Positions 17,179 through 26,127 of a stretch of DNA of 64,000 bases are shown in pieces. Both the position numbers and the translations under genes were made by a program. The DNA comes from Mesorhizobium neociceri (GTDB lineage Bacteria; Pseudomonadota; Alphaproteobacteria; Rhizobiales; Rhizobiaceae): contig NZ_JACDTY010000016.1 of the NCBI RefSeq assembly GCF_013520985.1, forward strand, positions 62,001-126,000. Direction: 5' to 3'. Each line of letters begins with the position of its first letter. Within the stretch, counting starts at the first letter, position 1. The notes under the pieces are model-generated. The model made no database searches. It saw nothing but the letters and a program-made list of their open reading frames with translations, and had not been told where the DNA came from.

Positions 17179-17335
17179 ACCCCCCTCTGGCCTGCCAGCC
17201 ATCTCCCCCTCAAGGGGGGAGATCAGATTTCGCGCCGGCTTTCGCCAATCTCCAACGCCGGAGACAGAAGCGGGACGCGGGAACTGCCAATCTCCCCCCT
17301 TGAGGGGGAGATGTCCGGCAGGACAGAGGGGGGTG
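17179..17335. repeat. RIME-like inverted repeat element between osmF and yehY
   Basis: Left arm reads CACCCCCCTCTGGCCTGCCA then gccatctccccct; right arm reads aagggggagatgtccggcag then GACAGAGGGGGGTG. They are near-perfect inverted arms with nested small hairpins (ctccccctcaaggggggag type) and about 60 bp between. A second copy is at 39976-40137. These match the rhizobial intergenic mosaic (RIME-like) repeats. Here the element lies inside a likely operon, so it may give differential stability to the binding-protein mRNA. Confidence 0.8.
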
Positions 17336-17367
17336 TTTGGCACCAACGCCACCTTTCGGTGCGCTGA

Positions 17368-18279
17368 CTACTTCAAAAACCCGTTCTTCTTCAGGAAGTC
17401 CTCGGCGACGCCCTTGACCGGCTCGCCGCCGACCTGGACGCGGCCGTTGAGTTCCTGCAGCGTGACGAGGTCGAGCTTGGCGAAGACCGGCTTCAACAGC
17501 GTCTCGATCTCGGGATGCTCCTTCAGCACCGCCTCGCGGATGATCGGCGCCGGCTGGTAGACCGGCTGCACGCCCTTGTCGTCGTCGAGCACGACCAGAC
17601 CGGACGGCGCGATGCCGCCATCGGTGCCGTAGACCATGGCGGCGTTGGCGCCGTTGGTCTGGTTGGCGGCCGCGCCGATGGTCGCCGCGGTGTCGCCGCC
17701 CGAGAGCGTGATCAGCTGGTCCGGCTTCAACGTGAAGCCGTAAGTGGTCTGGAAGGCCGGCAGTGCCGCAGCCGAATTGACGAATTCGGCCGAGGCCGCG
17801 AGCACCACCTGGCCACCACCGGCGACGTATTTGCCGAAATCGGTCAACGTCGCCAGCTTGTTGGTCTCGGCAACCTCCTTGCGCAGCGCGATCGCCCAGG
17901 TGTTGTTGGCCGGCGACGGCGACAGCCAGACGATCTTGTTGGCGTCGTAGTCGAGCTTCTTGGCCGTCTCATAGGCCTTGGCGGCATCCTTCCAGACCGG
18001 ATCGTCGGCCTTCTCGAAGAAGAAGGCGGCATTGCCGGTGTATTCGGGATAGATGTCGATCTCGCCGGCGGTGATCGCCTTGCGCACCACCGGCGTGCCG
18101 CCGAGCTGGATGCGGTCGGTGGTCTTGATGTTGTTGGCGTTCAGCACAAGCTGGATGATGTTGCCGAGCACGCCGCCCTCGGTGTCGATCTTCGAGGACA
18201 CGACGACCTGGGCATTGGCGGAAGCCGCGGTGATGCCAAGCGCCAATGCCGCGCTGGCCAGAACCTTGACTGAAAACAT
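17368..18279 (-). CDS. osmF: Osmolyte ABC transporter substrate-binding protein (OsmF/YehZ-like)
   Basis: 303 residues from ATG 18279 with AAGAGG upstream; the longer frame from 18321 lacks support. Residues 1-23 are a Sec signal (VLASAALALGITAASANAQ). The mature protein has the OpuAC/ProX-like fold: VVSSKIDTEGGVLGNIIQLVL, PVVRKAITAGEIDIYPEYTGNAAFFF and a hinge around NAAMVYGTDGGI. The combination EIDIYPEYTGNA is typical of quaternary-ammonium binding proteins. It is the first gene of the four-gene transporter. High expression relative to the membrane genes is expected and fits the repeat that follows. Confidence 0.88.
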   Translation of the reverse strand: MFSVKVLASAALALGITAASANAQVVVSSKIDTEGGVLGNIIQLVLNANNIKTTDRIQLGGTPVVRKAITAGEIDIYPEYTGNAAFFFEKADDPVWKDAAKAYETAKKLDYDANKIVWLSPSPANNTWAIALRKEVAETNKLATLTDFGKYVAGGGQVVLAASAEFVNSAAALPAFQTTYGFTLKPDQLITLSGGDTAATIGAAANQTNGANAAMVYGTDGGIAPSGLVVLDDDKGVQPVYQPAPIIREAVLKEHPEIETLLKPVFAKLDLVTLQELNGRVQVGGEPVKGVAEDFLKKNGFLK

Positions 18280-18457
18280 TATGAAAACCTCTTGCTTTGA
18301 ACCGGAATGCGGCGGCCGCATATGAGCATGGCTTCAACGCCCCGTCGGGGCACACGGTTTCATAACAATGGGCGCAGACGCAATAATTTTGTGCGGTCGC
18401 CGCGATTCCGGCCGGCGCCATGCTGACAGGCCGTGTCAAGCCAAAGATAGAATCGGA

Positions 18458-19678
18458 TCAGGCGCGGGCTTTGCGCATACCCGTCATCTTGAGCGCGCCA
18501 AGCGCGACGAAGCAGAGGGCGACGACCGGGAAGACCAGCCAGTTCAGCATCTCCCAGCCCCAGGCATTGTAGATGGCACCCGACATCAGCGAGGCGAAGG
18601 CGACGGAGCCGAACAGGACGAAGTCGTGGAAACCCTGCACCTTGCTCTTTTCGGACGGGTGATAGCTGTCCGCGACCATGGCGGTGGCACCGATGAAGGC
18701 GAAATTCCAGCCGAGGCCAAGCAGGATCAGCGACGTCCAGAACTGCCAGAGATGCAGGCCAGACAACGCCACCGCGGCGCAGCCGATGAGCAGGACCAGG
18801 CCGGTGGCGACGATGCGTTCGGCACCGAAGCGATGGATCAGCGAACCGGTGAAGAAGCTCGGCGCAAACATCGCCATCACATGCCAGGAAATGCCAAGCG
18901 TGGCGTCGTCCGTCGACAGGCCGCAGCCGACCATGGCCAGCGGCGCGCCGGTCATGACGAAGCTCATCAGCGCATAGCTGCCGACGGCGCAAAACAGCGC
19001 AGCGACGAAACGCGGCCGGGTGACGATTTCTGCGAGTGGCCGGGCGTCGCTGGATACAGTTTCAGCATGGCCGGTGGCCTTGGCCGGGATGCGCAGCAAC
19101 CAGAGAATGGCCGCCCCAATCGCCGCCAGCACCGGTATGGCCGCGAACGAGCCGGCAAACATAACCGGCGCCAGCAATTCGCGGGTGAAGATAACGATCT
19201 GCGGCCCGAGTATGGCGGTGATGATGCCGCCGGCCAGCACGAAGGAAATGGCGCGCGCCTTGAATTGCGGCGGCGCATTGTCGGCGGCGGCGAAGCGGAA
19301 CTGCTGGACGAAGGCGCCACCGACACCGATCACCAGCAGTGCGAAAGCAAACAGCCAGAAGCTCGCCTGGAACAGTGCCAGCGTCGAGATAACGCCACCA
19401 AGCGCGGTGACGATGGTGCCGGTCATGAAGCCGCCGCGCTGGCCAAGCCAGCGGATGATAGCGGCAGCCGGCAATGCGCCGAGCGCCACGCCGATGTTGA
19501 AGCCGGTGATCGGCGCTGTCGCCAACGACTTGTCGGGACCGAGCAAATATTGCCCGGCCAGCCCGCCCATGGAAATGGCAATCGGCGCGGCCGAACCGAT
19601 GATCGCTTGCGAGGCCGCCAGGATGATTGCCGTGCGGCGCGCCTCCCTCGCTGCTCCGGCGGCAACCGCGACCTTCAC
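18458..19678 (-). CDS. Major facilitator superfamily transporter
   Basis: 406 residues with about 12 predicted membrane helices (for example GGFMTGTIVTALGGVISTLALF and SFWLFAFALLVIGVGGAFV). The loop between helices 2 and 3 is weakly conserved (RWLGQRGGFMTG). The substrate is unknown. The ATG overlaps the nusB stop by 4 nt, so it is the last gene of the ribH-nusB unit, perhaps a carrier for a metabolite linked to that operon, but no direct evidence says riboflavin. Confidence 0.85.
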   Translation of the reverse strand: MKVAVAAGAAREARRTAIILAASQAIIGSAAPIAISMGGLAGQYLLGPDKSLATAPITGFNIGVALGALPAAAIIRWLGQRGGFMTGTIVTALGGVISTLALFQASFWLFAFALLVIGVGGAFVQQFRFAAADNAPPQFKARAISFVLAGGIITAILGPQIVIFTRELLAPVMFAGSFAAIPVLAAIGAAILWLLRIPAKATGHAETVSSDARPLAEIVTRPRFVAALFCAVGSYALMSFVMTGAPLAMVGCGLSTDDATLGISWHVMAMFAPSFFTGSLIHRFGAERIVATGLVLLIGCAAVALSGLHLWQFWTSLILLGLGWNFAFIGATAMVADSYHPSEKSKVQGFHDFVLFGSVAFASLMSGAIYNAWGWEMLNWLVFPVVALCFVALGALKMTGMRKARA

Positions 19679-20166
19679 GACGCGTCCTTGCCGCGCCCTT
19701 CGCCGCGCACGCGACGCGACACGCGATCGAGCACGGCATTGGTCAGCTTCGGCTCGTCTTCCTCGTAGAAGGCCTTGGCGATGTCGACATATTCCGAAAC
19801 GATGACAGCCACAGGCACGTCGTCGCGCTTCATCAGTTCGTAGACACCGGCGCGCAGGATGGCGCGCAGTGTCGAATCAAGCCTGGACAGCGGCCAGTCC
19901 TCGGTCAGCGCCTGGCGGATGATCGGATCGATGGTTTTCTGGTTCTCGACGACGCCAGTCAGGATGGCCCGGAACCATTGCGCGTCGGCCTCGCGGTAAA
20001 GCGCGCCGTCGACTTCCTTGCCGAGCCGGAAGGCCTCGTATTCGGCGGTGATCTCGAAGACGCCGCTGCCGGCCAAGTCCATCTGGTAAAGCGCCTGCAC
20101 GGCGGCCAGACGGGCAGCGCCACGCTTGTTGGCGTGGCGCGGACCGGGCGAAGCGGGTTCGCTCAC
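19675..20166 (-). CDS. nusB: Transcription antitermination factor NusB
   Basis: 163 residues. Family motifs: RGAARLAAVQALYQMDL at the N terminus, LTEDWPLSRLDSTLRAILRAGVYEL in the middle and VIVSEYVDIAKAFYEEDEPKLTNAVLDRVSR at the C terminus. NusB with NusE (S10) binds boxA RNA and supports rRNA antitermination. It overlaps ribH upstream and the MFS gene downstream by 4 nt each. The ribH-nusB pairing is widespread in Proteobacteria. The tail RGEGRGKDAS is a short basic extension. Confidence 0.96.
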   Translation of the reverse strand: MSEPASPGPRHANKRGAARLAAVQALYQMDLAGSGVFEITAEYEAFRLGKEVDGALYREADAQWFRAILTGVVENQKTIDPIIRQALTEDWPLSRLDSTLRAILRAGVYELMKRDDVPVAVIVSEYVDIAKAFYEEDEPKLTNAVLDRVSRRVRGEGRGKDAS

Positions 20167-20657
20167 GATTGCGCTCCCAATTGCTCTTTGAGCGCGATCA
20201 TGGTGAGTGCGGCGCGCGCGGCAAAGCCGCCCTTGTCGCCTTCCGAGCGCTTGGCGCGCGTCCAGGCCTGCGCATCGTTCTCGGTGGTCAGGATGCCGTT
20301 GCCGATCGCAATCGCCTCCTGCACCGACAGATCCATCAGCGCGCGGCTCGATTCATTGGCGACGATATCGAAGTGATAGGTATCGCCACGGATGATGGTG
20401 CCGAGCGCGACAAAACCATCGTAGTCCTTGCCGCCCTCGCCCATGCCGTCGAGCGCAAAAGTGATCACTGCAGGAATTTCCAGCGAACCGGGAACGGTAA
20501 CGACGTCATAGGTCGCGCCGGCTTCGTCGAGTGCGTTTGTCGCGCCGTCGAGAAGCGCGTCGGCAAGATCGTCATGGAAACGTGCCTCGATGATCAGAAG
20601 GTGCGCCTTCTTCTTCGGGCGGATGAACGCTTTGCCGTGTTGGGATGTGCCAGCCAT
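20163..20657 (-). CDS. ribH: 6,7-dimethyl-8-ribityllumazine synthase
   Basis: 164 residues. It condenses 5-amino-6-ribitylaminouracil with dihydroxybutanone phosphate, the penultimate riboflavin step. Motifs: IIEARFHDDLADALLDGA, VPGSLEIPAVITFA, VALGTIIRGDTYHFDIVANES (catalytic His region) and GNGILTTENDAQAWTRA. The first 15 residues are a basic extension. It is the first gene of the ribH-nusB-MFS unit. No FMN riboswitch-like structure is obvious in the 228 nt upstream, where the divergent GST gene also starts. Confidence 0.95.
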   Translation of the reverse strand: MAGTSQHGKAFIRPKKKAHLLIIEARFHDDLADALLDGATNALDEAGATYDVVTVPGSLEIPAVITFALDGMGEGGKDYDGFVALGTIIRGDTYHFDIVANESSRALMDLSVQEAIAIGNGILTTENDAQAWTRAKRSEGDKGGFAARAALTMIALKEQLGAQS

Positions 20658-20885
20658 AAATGTCTCCGGGGGTCGCCGGTGACTTAGGCCGAAGCGGCCG
20701 CATTCGCAAGCTTTGTCCGAAGGGCCAGGCCAATTTCCGCGCTCTTACGACCTCGATCGGAAGCCGGCATTCCCGATCCGTGCCCGGCAATGAAATAGTT
20801 CAAGACCGATGTCGACTTTCGGCAGGCTTATTCGTCTTAACGATAGGAAGCCGAAGAAATTCGCCCAGGCAAGGAAACGGATACG

Positions 20886-21533
20886 ATGACAATCACCATC
20901 ACGGCCTTTGAACGATCGCCCGATGGCGGCAAGGGACTGGCGCGCGATACACGCGTTCGCTGGGCGCTCGAAGAGGTGGGGCAGCCTTATGAGGTTCGTC
21001 TTGTTTCCTTCGCAAAGATGAAGGCGCCTGACCATCTGGCCATCCATCCCTTCGGCCAGATCCCCACCTATGAGGAAGGGTCCCTGTCGCTGTTCGAGAC
21101 CGGTTCGATCGTCTTTCATCTTGCCGAGCAGCATGTGGGTCTGCTGCCCAGGGATCGCGATGCGCGTGCGCGCGCCATCACGTGGATGTTTGCCGCCCTC
21201 AATACCGTCGAGCCGCCGATCCTCGAACTGACGACGGCAAGAATATTCGAAGCTGACAAGCCCTGGAGCGAGGAGCGCTTGCCGCTGGTAAAGGACCGTG
21301 TTCGCGCCCGGCTGGACATGCTTTCGGCTCATTTGGGCGCCGCCGACTGGCTCGATGGTGCGTTCAGCGCGGGCGATTTGTTGATGGTATCGGTGCTGCT
21401 GCGGCTGAGAATGTCAGGCATTCTGGACGAATATCAAAACCTGGCAGCCTACGTCGCTCGCGGGGAAGCGCGGCCCGCTTATATCAGGGGTTTCATGGCG
21501 CAACTTGCGGTGAACGCCCCAGCTGCGAGCTGA
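20886..21533 (+). CDS. Glutathione S-transferase family protein
   Basis: 215 residues. The thioredoxin-like domain covers about 1-85 (RVRWALEEVGQPYEVRLVSF, HPFGQIPTYEEGSLSLFETGSIVFHLAE, with the cis-Pro and the ES/ET glutathione-binding turn). An all-helical C-terminal domain follows (AFSAGDLLMVSVLLRLRMSGIL). It probably conjugates glutathione or acts as a peroxidase on electrophiles. It is placed on the plus strand between ribE and ribH, both on the minus strand, so it splits the riboflavin cluster. Confidence 0.88.
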   Translation: MTITITAFERSPDGGKGLARDTRVRWALEEVGQPYEVRLVSFAKMKAPDHLAIHPFGQIPTYEEGSLSLFETGSIVFHLAEQHVGLLPRDRDARARAITWMFAALNTVEPPILELTTARIFEADKPWSEERLPLVKDRVRARLDMLSAHLGAADWLDGAFSAGDLLMVSVLLRLRMSGILDEYQNLAAYVARGEARPAYIRGFMAQLAVNAPAAS

Positions 21534-21595
21534 AGCAGTGGCTCCCAAGGCGACGATCAATTTGCCGCCTTGGGCTCGCGGAATATCGACTGTCG

Positions 21596-22213
21596 CTACA
21601 AACCCTCTTTCGCCGCCTCGACCAGCCGCGCTGCGTAGCGGGCCATGGTGTCGATCTCGAGATTGACGCGGTCGCCGACGTTGCGCTCGCCCCAGGTGGT
21701 CACGGTCAGCGAATGGTGGATCAACAGCACGTCGAAACGGGTGCCTTCGACTTTGTTGACGGTGAGCGAGGTGCCGTCGAGCGCAACGGAACCCTTCGGC
21801 GCGATGAACTTTGCCAGTTCGCGCGGTGCTTCGAGCGTGAAGCGCACGGCATCGCCCTCGTCCTTGCGCTCGACAATCTCGGCCATACCGTCGACGTGGC
21901 CTGAGACAATGTGGCCGCCGAGTTCGTCGCCGATCTTCAGCGCCCGCTCCAGATTGACCTTGGTGCCGGATTTCCAGCCTGACGCCGTGGTCAGCCTGAG
22001 CGCCTCTTCCCAGGCCTCGACCTCGAACCAGCGTGCGTTGGAGCCGCCGTCCGGCAGGGCCGTGACCGTCAGGCAGACGCCGCCGCAAGAGATCGATGCG
22101 CCAATGGCGATTGTCGCGGGGTCACAGGCGGTGTCGATGCGCAGGCCGACGCCTTCCTTAAGCGGCCTGACCGCGGCGACCGTACCGACATCCGTGACAA
22201 TTCCGGTAAACAT
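21596..22213 (-). CDS. ribE: Riboflavin synthase, alpha chain
   Basis: 205 residues from ATG 22213 (MFTGIVTDVG), which overlaps the ribD stop by one base (TGATG), so translation is coupled; a longer frame to 22231 is not needed. Two lumazine-binding repeats are visible, each with a G(H)IVSGHVDG or ISCGGVCLTV type motif; the second half has VALDGTSLTVNKVEG and HHSLTVTTWGERNVGD. It dismutates two lumazines into riboflavin. It follows ribD in the nrdR-ribD-ribE operon. Confidence 0.95.
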   Translation of the reverse strand: MFTGIVTDVGTVAAVRPLKEGVGLRIDTACDPATIAIGASISCGGVCLTVTALPDGGSNARWFEVEAWEEALRLTTASGWKSGTKVNLERALKIGDELGGHIVSGHVDGMAEIVERKDEGDAVRFTLEAPRELAKFIAPKGSVALDGTSLTVNKVEGTRFDVLLIHHSLTVTTWGERNVGDRVNLEIDTMARYAARLVEAAKEGL

Positions 22214-23337
22214 CAGAAATCCCTTATCCATTCGGCGTACCCGTCTTCGCCGAAGCGCATATCGCGCAGTTTGCGGAAGCCTGCCGGGATATGGTTGGCG
22301 TCGATGGGCGATGCAATGCCGTCCTCGCCGATCGCCTCCGGCCCTTGGAACAGCACGATGCGGTCGACAAGCCCCTCTGTCAGGAAGGCGCTCGCTACTT
22401 TGGCGCCGCCTTCAACCAGAACGCTGGCCATGCCGAGCGCGCCGAGATCCTCGAGCAGTTCCGGCAAGGCCACGCCCCCTTCATGGGTCTCGGTGCCGAT
22501 GAAGCGCACGCCGGTGCGCTCAAGCACCGACCGCCGCAGCGGGTCGGCCTCCAGGCAGGCGGCGACGTAGAGCGGCACCCTGTCGATGCCGGAGACCAGT
22601 TTCGAGGCTTCCGGCAGCCTGATCTGGCGGTCGAGCACGATGCGCGCCGGCGAGCGGTTTTCCAGCCCCGGCAGCCGCACGGTGAGCGCCGGATCATCCT
22701 CCAGCGCGGTGCCGATGCCGACCAAAATCCCGTCGGCCTCGGCCCGCATCAGATAGACTTCGCGGCGGGCGATGTCGCCGGTGATCGTGACCTGGCCGGC
22801 GCCATGCCTGCCGATCTTGCCGTCGCTGGAAAGCGCAAGCTTCAGAATCACTTCCGGACGCTTTTTCAGCGATCGAATCAGATAGCCGGCCATCTGCTCG
22901 GCGGCTTCCGCGGCCAGCACCTTTTCGACCACCTCGATACCAGCGGCGCGCAGGATGGCGTAGCCTTTGCCGGAGACACGCGGATCGGGGTCGCTGGCGG
23001 CGCCGACGACGCGCACCACACCGGCATTGACCAGCGCATTGGCGCAAGGCGGCGTGCGACCATGATGGGCGCAAGGCTCCAGCGTGACGTAAGCCGTGGC
23101 GCCGCGCGCGAGCTCGCCCGCTTCAGCCAGCGCCTCGGTCTCGGCATGCGGCCGGCCGCCGACGGCGGTGACGCCGGTGCCGACGATCATCGGGCCAGCG
23201 CCCTCATCGCGCACAATGATCGTGCCGACCGACGGGTTGGTCGAGGTGCGGCCGGCATTTCTGCGCGACAGCCGCAACGCGGCAGCCATGAAGCGGCGAT
23301 CGAGAGCTTCCTGCTCAGCTTTGCCAGGCGCTGCCAT
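22213..23337 (-). CDS. ribD: Bifunctional diaminohydroxyphosphoribosylaminopyrimidine deaminase / reductase
   Basis: 374 residues. The N-terminal deaminase has the zinc site HAE (64-66) and PCAHHGRTPPC (Cys89, Cys98). The C-terminal reductase (from about 150) shows LKLALSSDGKIGRHG, ADGILVGIGTALEDDPALTVR and VLVEGGAKVASAFL. It carries out the second and third steps after GTP cyclohydrolase II. It begins 2 nt after the nrdR stop and ends overlapping ribE, forming a tightly packed operon. Confidence 0.96.
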   Translation of the reverse strand: MAAPGKAEQEALDRRFMAAALRLSRRNAGRTSTNPSVGTIIVRDEGAGPMIVGTGVTAVGGRPHAETEALAEAGELARGATAYVTLEPCAHHGRTPPCANALVNAGVVRVVGAASDPDPRVSGKGYAILRAAGIEVVEKVLAAEAAEQMAGYLIRSLKKRPEVILKLALSSDGKIGRHGAGQVTITGDIARREVYLMRAEADGILVGIGTALEDDPALTVRLPGLENRSPARIVLDRQIRLPEASKLVSGIDRVPLYVAACLEADPLRRSVLERTGVRFIGTETHEGGVALPELLEDLGALGMASVLVEGGAKVASAFLTEGLVDRIVLFQGPEAIGEDGIASPIDANHIPAGFRKLRDMRFGEDGYAEWIRDF

Positions 23338-23339
23338 GC

Positions 23340-23834
23340 TCAGCCGGCGTCCTCTTCGCTCTTCAGCTCGTCGCCCTTGAGCTCGTCACCCTTGAGTTCT
23401 CCCAGCACGTCATGGAAATCCTTGGCCTCGCGGAAATTGCGATAGACCGAGGCGAAGCGGACATAGGCGACGTCGTCGAGCGACTTCAGCGCCTCCATGA
23501 CGAGGCGGCCGACCTCGCCCGAGCCGATTTCCGTCTCGCCGGAGCTTTCGAGCTGGCGCACGATGCCGGTGACGGCGCGATCTATGCGCTCGGGATCGAC
23601 ATTGCGCTTGCGCACCGCGATCTCAACCGAACGCAAGAGCTTGTCACGGTCGAACGGCACTTTGCGGCCGGACTTCTTCACCACAACGAGGTCGCGCAGC
23701 TGGACGCGCTCGAAAGTGGTGAAACGCCCACCGCAATCCGGGCAGACGCGCCGCCGGCGGATCGCCGCGCCATCCTCCGCGGGGCGCGAATCCTTCACCT
23801 GCGTATCTTCGGATTGGCAATAGGGACAGCGCAT
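23340..23834 (-). CDS. nrdR: Transcriptional repressor NrdR
   Basis: 164 residues from ATG 23834 (MRCPYCQSEDTQVKDSRP); a longer frame to 24044 adds 70 residues without family similarity. The zinc ribbon is Cys3, Cys6, Cys31 and Cys34. The ATP-cone follows (VKKSGRKVPFDRDKLLRSVEIAVRKR). NrdR senses ATP/dATP and represses ribonucleotide reductase genes. The C-terminal tail beyond the core is a short repeat (GELKGDELKGDELKSEE), encoded by tandem 15-nt units. It leads the operon with ribD and ribE, the usual alphaproteobacterial arrangement. Confidence 0.95.
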   Translation of the reverse strand: MRCPYCQSEDTQVKDSRPAEDGAAIRRRRVCPDCGGRFTTFERVQLRDLVVVKKSGRKVPFDRDKLLRSVEIAVRKRNVDPERIDRAVTGIVRQLESSGETEIGSGEVGRLVMEALKSLDDVAYVRFASVYRNFREAKDFHDVLGELKGDELKGDELKSEEDAG

Positions 23835-23973
23835 GGAGAGCCTTCGGGTTGGCGATTCTGGCGGAACGAGAGGCTTAGAGGTTTTTGCCGGGACGGGCAA
23901 AGGTTCGGCAACGACCGCTCGTGCCCTCAGAGATAGCGAGGCGCGAGGAAAATTGCCAGCCGCGCCAGAGACG

Positions 23974-24561
23974 TCAGGGCGCGACGTCCTTGGTCGGGAA
24001 GCCGCAGGACGTTCCGAGGTTGCGGTAGGCCTTGGTGAAGCCATCCATCGGAATGCTGGCGACGGCTTGCTTGCCGAACGTCACATCGAGCGAGATGACC
24101 TGGCGCATGGCCCGCAGCAGCGCCAGGCTGGTCTTGGCCTGGTTGTCGACCGTCCAGCTCGGGCGGCCGGCGGCATCGTTGGAATAGACCGTCGCGGAAA
24201 CCTTGACGCCGGGGTCGCCAAAGGTCGCCGCCACCTTCTTGCCGGTCGGCAGGTCCTTGTTGGCAACCGTGATCATGATCGCCGGATAGGCATCGGGCGG
24301 CAGGGCGTCGCCTGTCGAGATCGAAAGCGTCAGCGTACCGGCATTGCCATTACCGTCGACAAAGGCTGTGGAGGCGGCGCAGGTCTTGTGCGAATCCTGG
24401 CCGGTGTCGAGCGCATCGATAATGGTGGTCCACCTGCCAAAGGTGTTGGTGGCCGGCATATCCGTGCTCGGCTGCGTCTGCTCCTGGGCAACCGCGCCTG
24501 ACACGGTGAAAGCGGCAAGCGAGCCGAGAAGAGCCAGAATGGCAGGACGGAACATGCGCAT
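23974..24561 (-). CDS. Secreted protein, possibly IalB-like
   Basis: 195 residues from the ATG at 24561, with GGAG 8 nt upstream; a TTG two codons earlier is the alternative. Residues 1-25 are a Sec signal (FRPAILALLGSLAAFTVSGAVAQ). The mature part has two cysteines far apart (SHKTCAAST and GTSCGFPT), the arrangement seen in periplasmic invasion-associated locus B proteins, and a late FGKQAVASIPMDGFTKAYRNLG strand-helix. Similarity is weak, so the assignment is tentative. It lies between glyA and nrdR. Confidence 0.7.
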   Translation of the reverse strand: MRMFRPAILALLGSLAAFTVSGAVAQEQTQPSTDMPATNTFGRWTTIIDALDTGQDSHKTCAASTAFVDGNGNAGTLTLSISTGDALPPDAYPAIMITVANKDLPTGKKVAATFGDPGVKVSATVYSNDAAGRPSWTVDNQAKTSLALLRAMRQVISLDVTFGKQAVASIPMDGFTKAYRNLGTSCGFPTKDVAP

Positions 24562-24640
24562 CTTCAAATCTCCAACAGGCCGCGCCGCCCGAACAGGAGC
24601 GGCGCAGAGCGCGGGATAAAAGACGAAGCGCCGCTGGCGG

Positions 24641-25954
<1,314 letters not shown>

Positions 25955-26127
25955 GGCCTGAAATCCTCCGGTTCGGGGTAATTTATCTATGCATATCGCT
26001 ACCGCAAAACCGCTGCGCAGTTCCGGGCGACATGCATTGCCGCGCCATTAACACAGTTGTTTTGACCTCGCCACGTTTGCGGCGCGAAATTTGCTGGCCG
26101 GTTTGCGGCAGAGCGGCCCTGAACCCG

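Noticed and set aside
20658..20885. FMN riboswitch upstream of ribH
   Set aside because: The conserved RFN blocks are not visible in this 228-nt gap.
23835..24044. 70-residue N-terminal extension of NrdR
   Set aside because: The conserved NrdR start MRCPYC is at 23834, and the extension is low-complexity with no family match.
25955..26127. Glycine riboswitch upstream of glyA
   Set aside because: No tandem aptamer-like GGAGAG motifs were seen; the region is mostly AT-rich leader.
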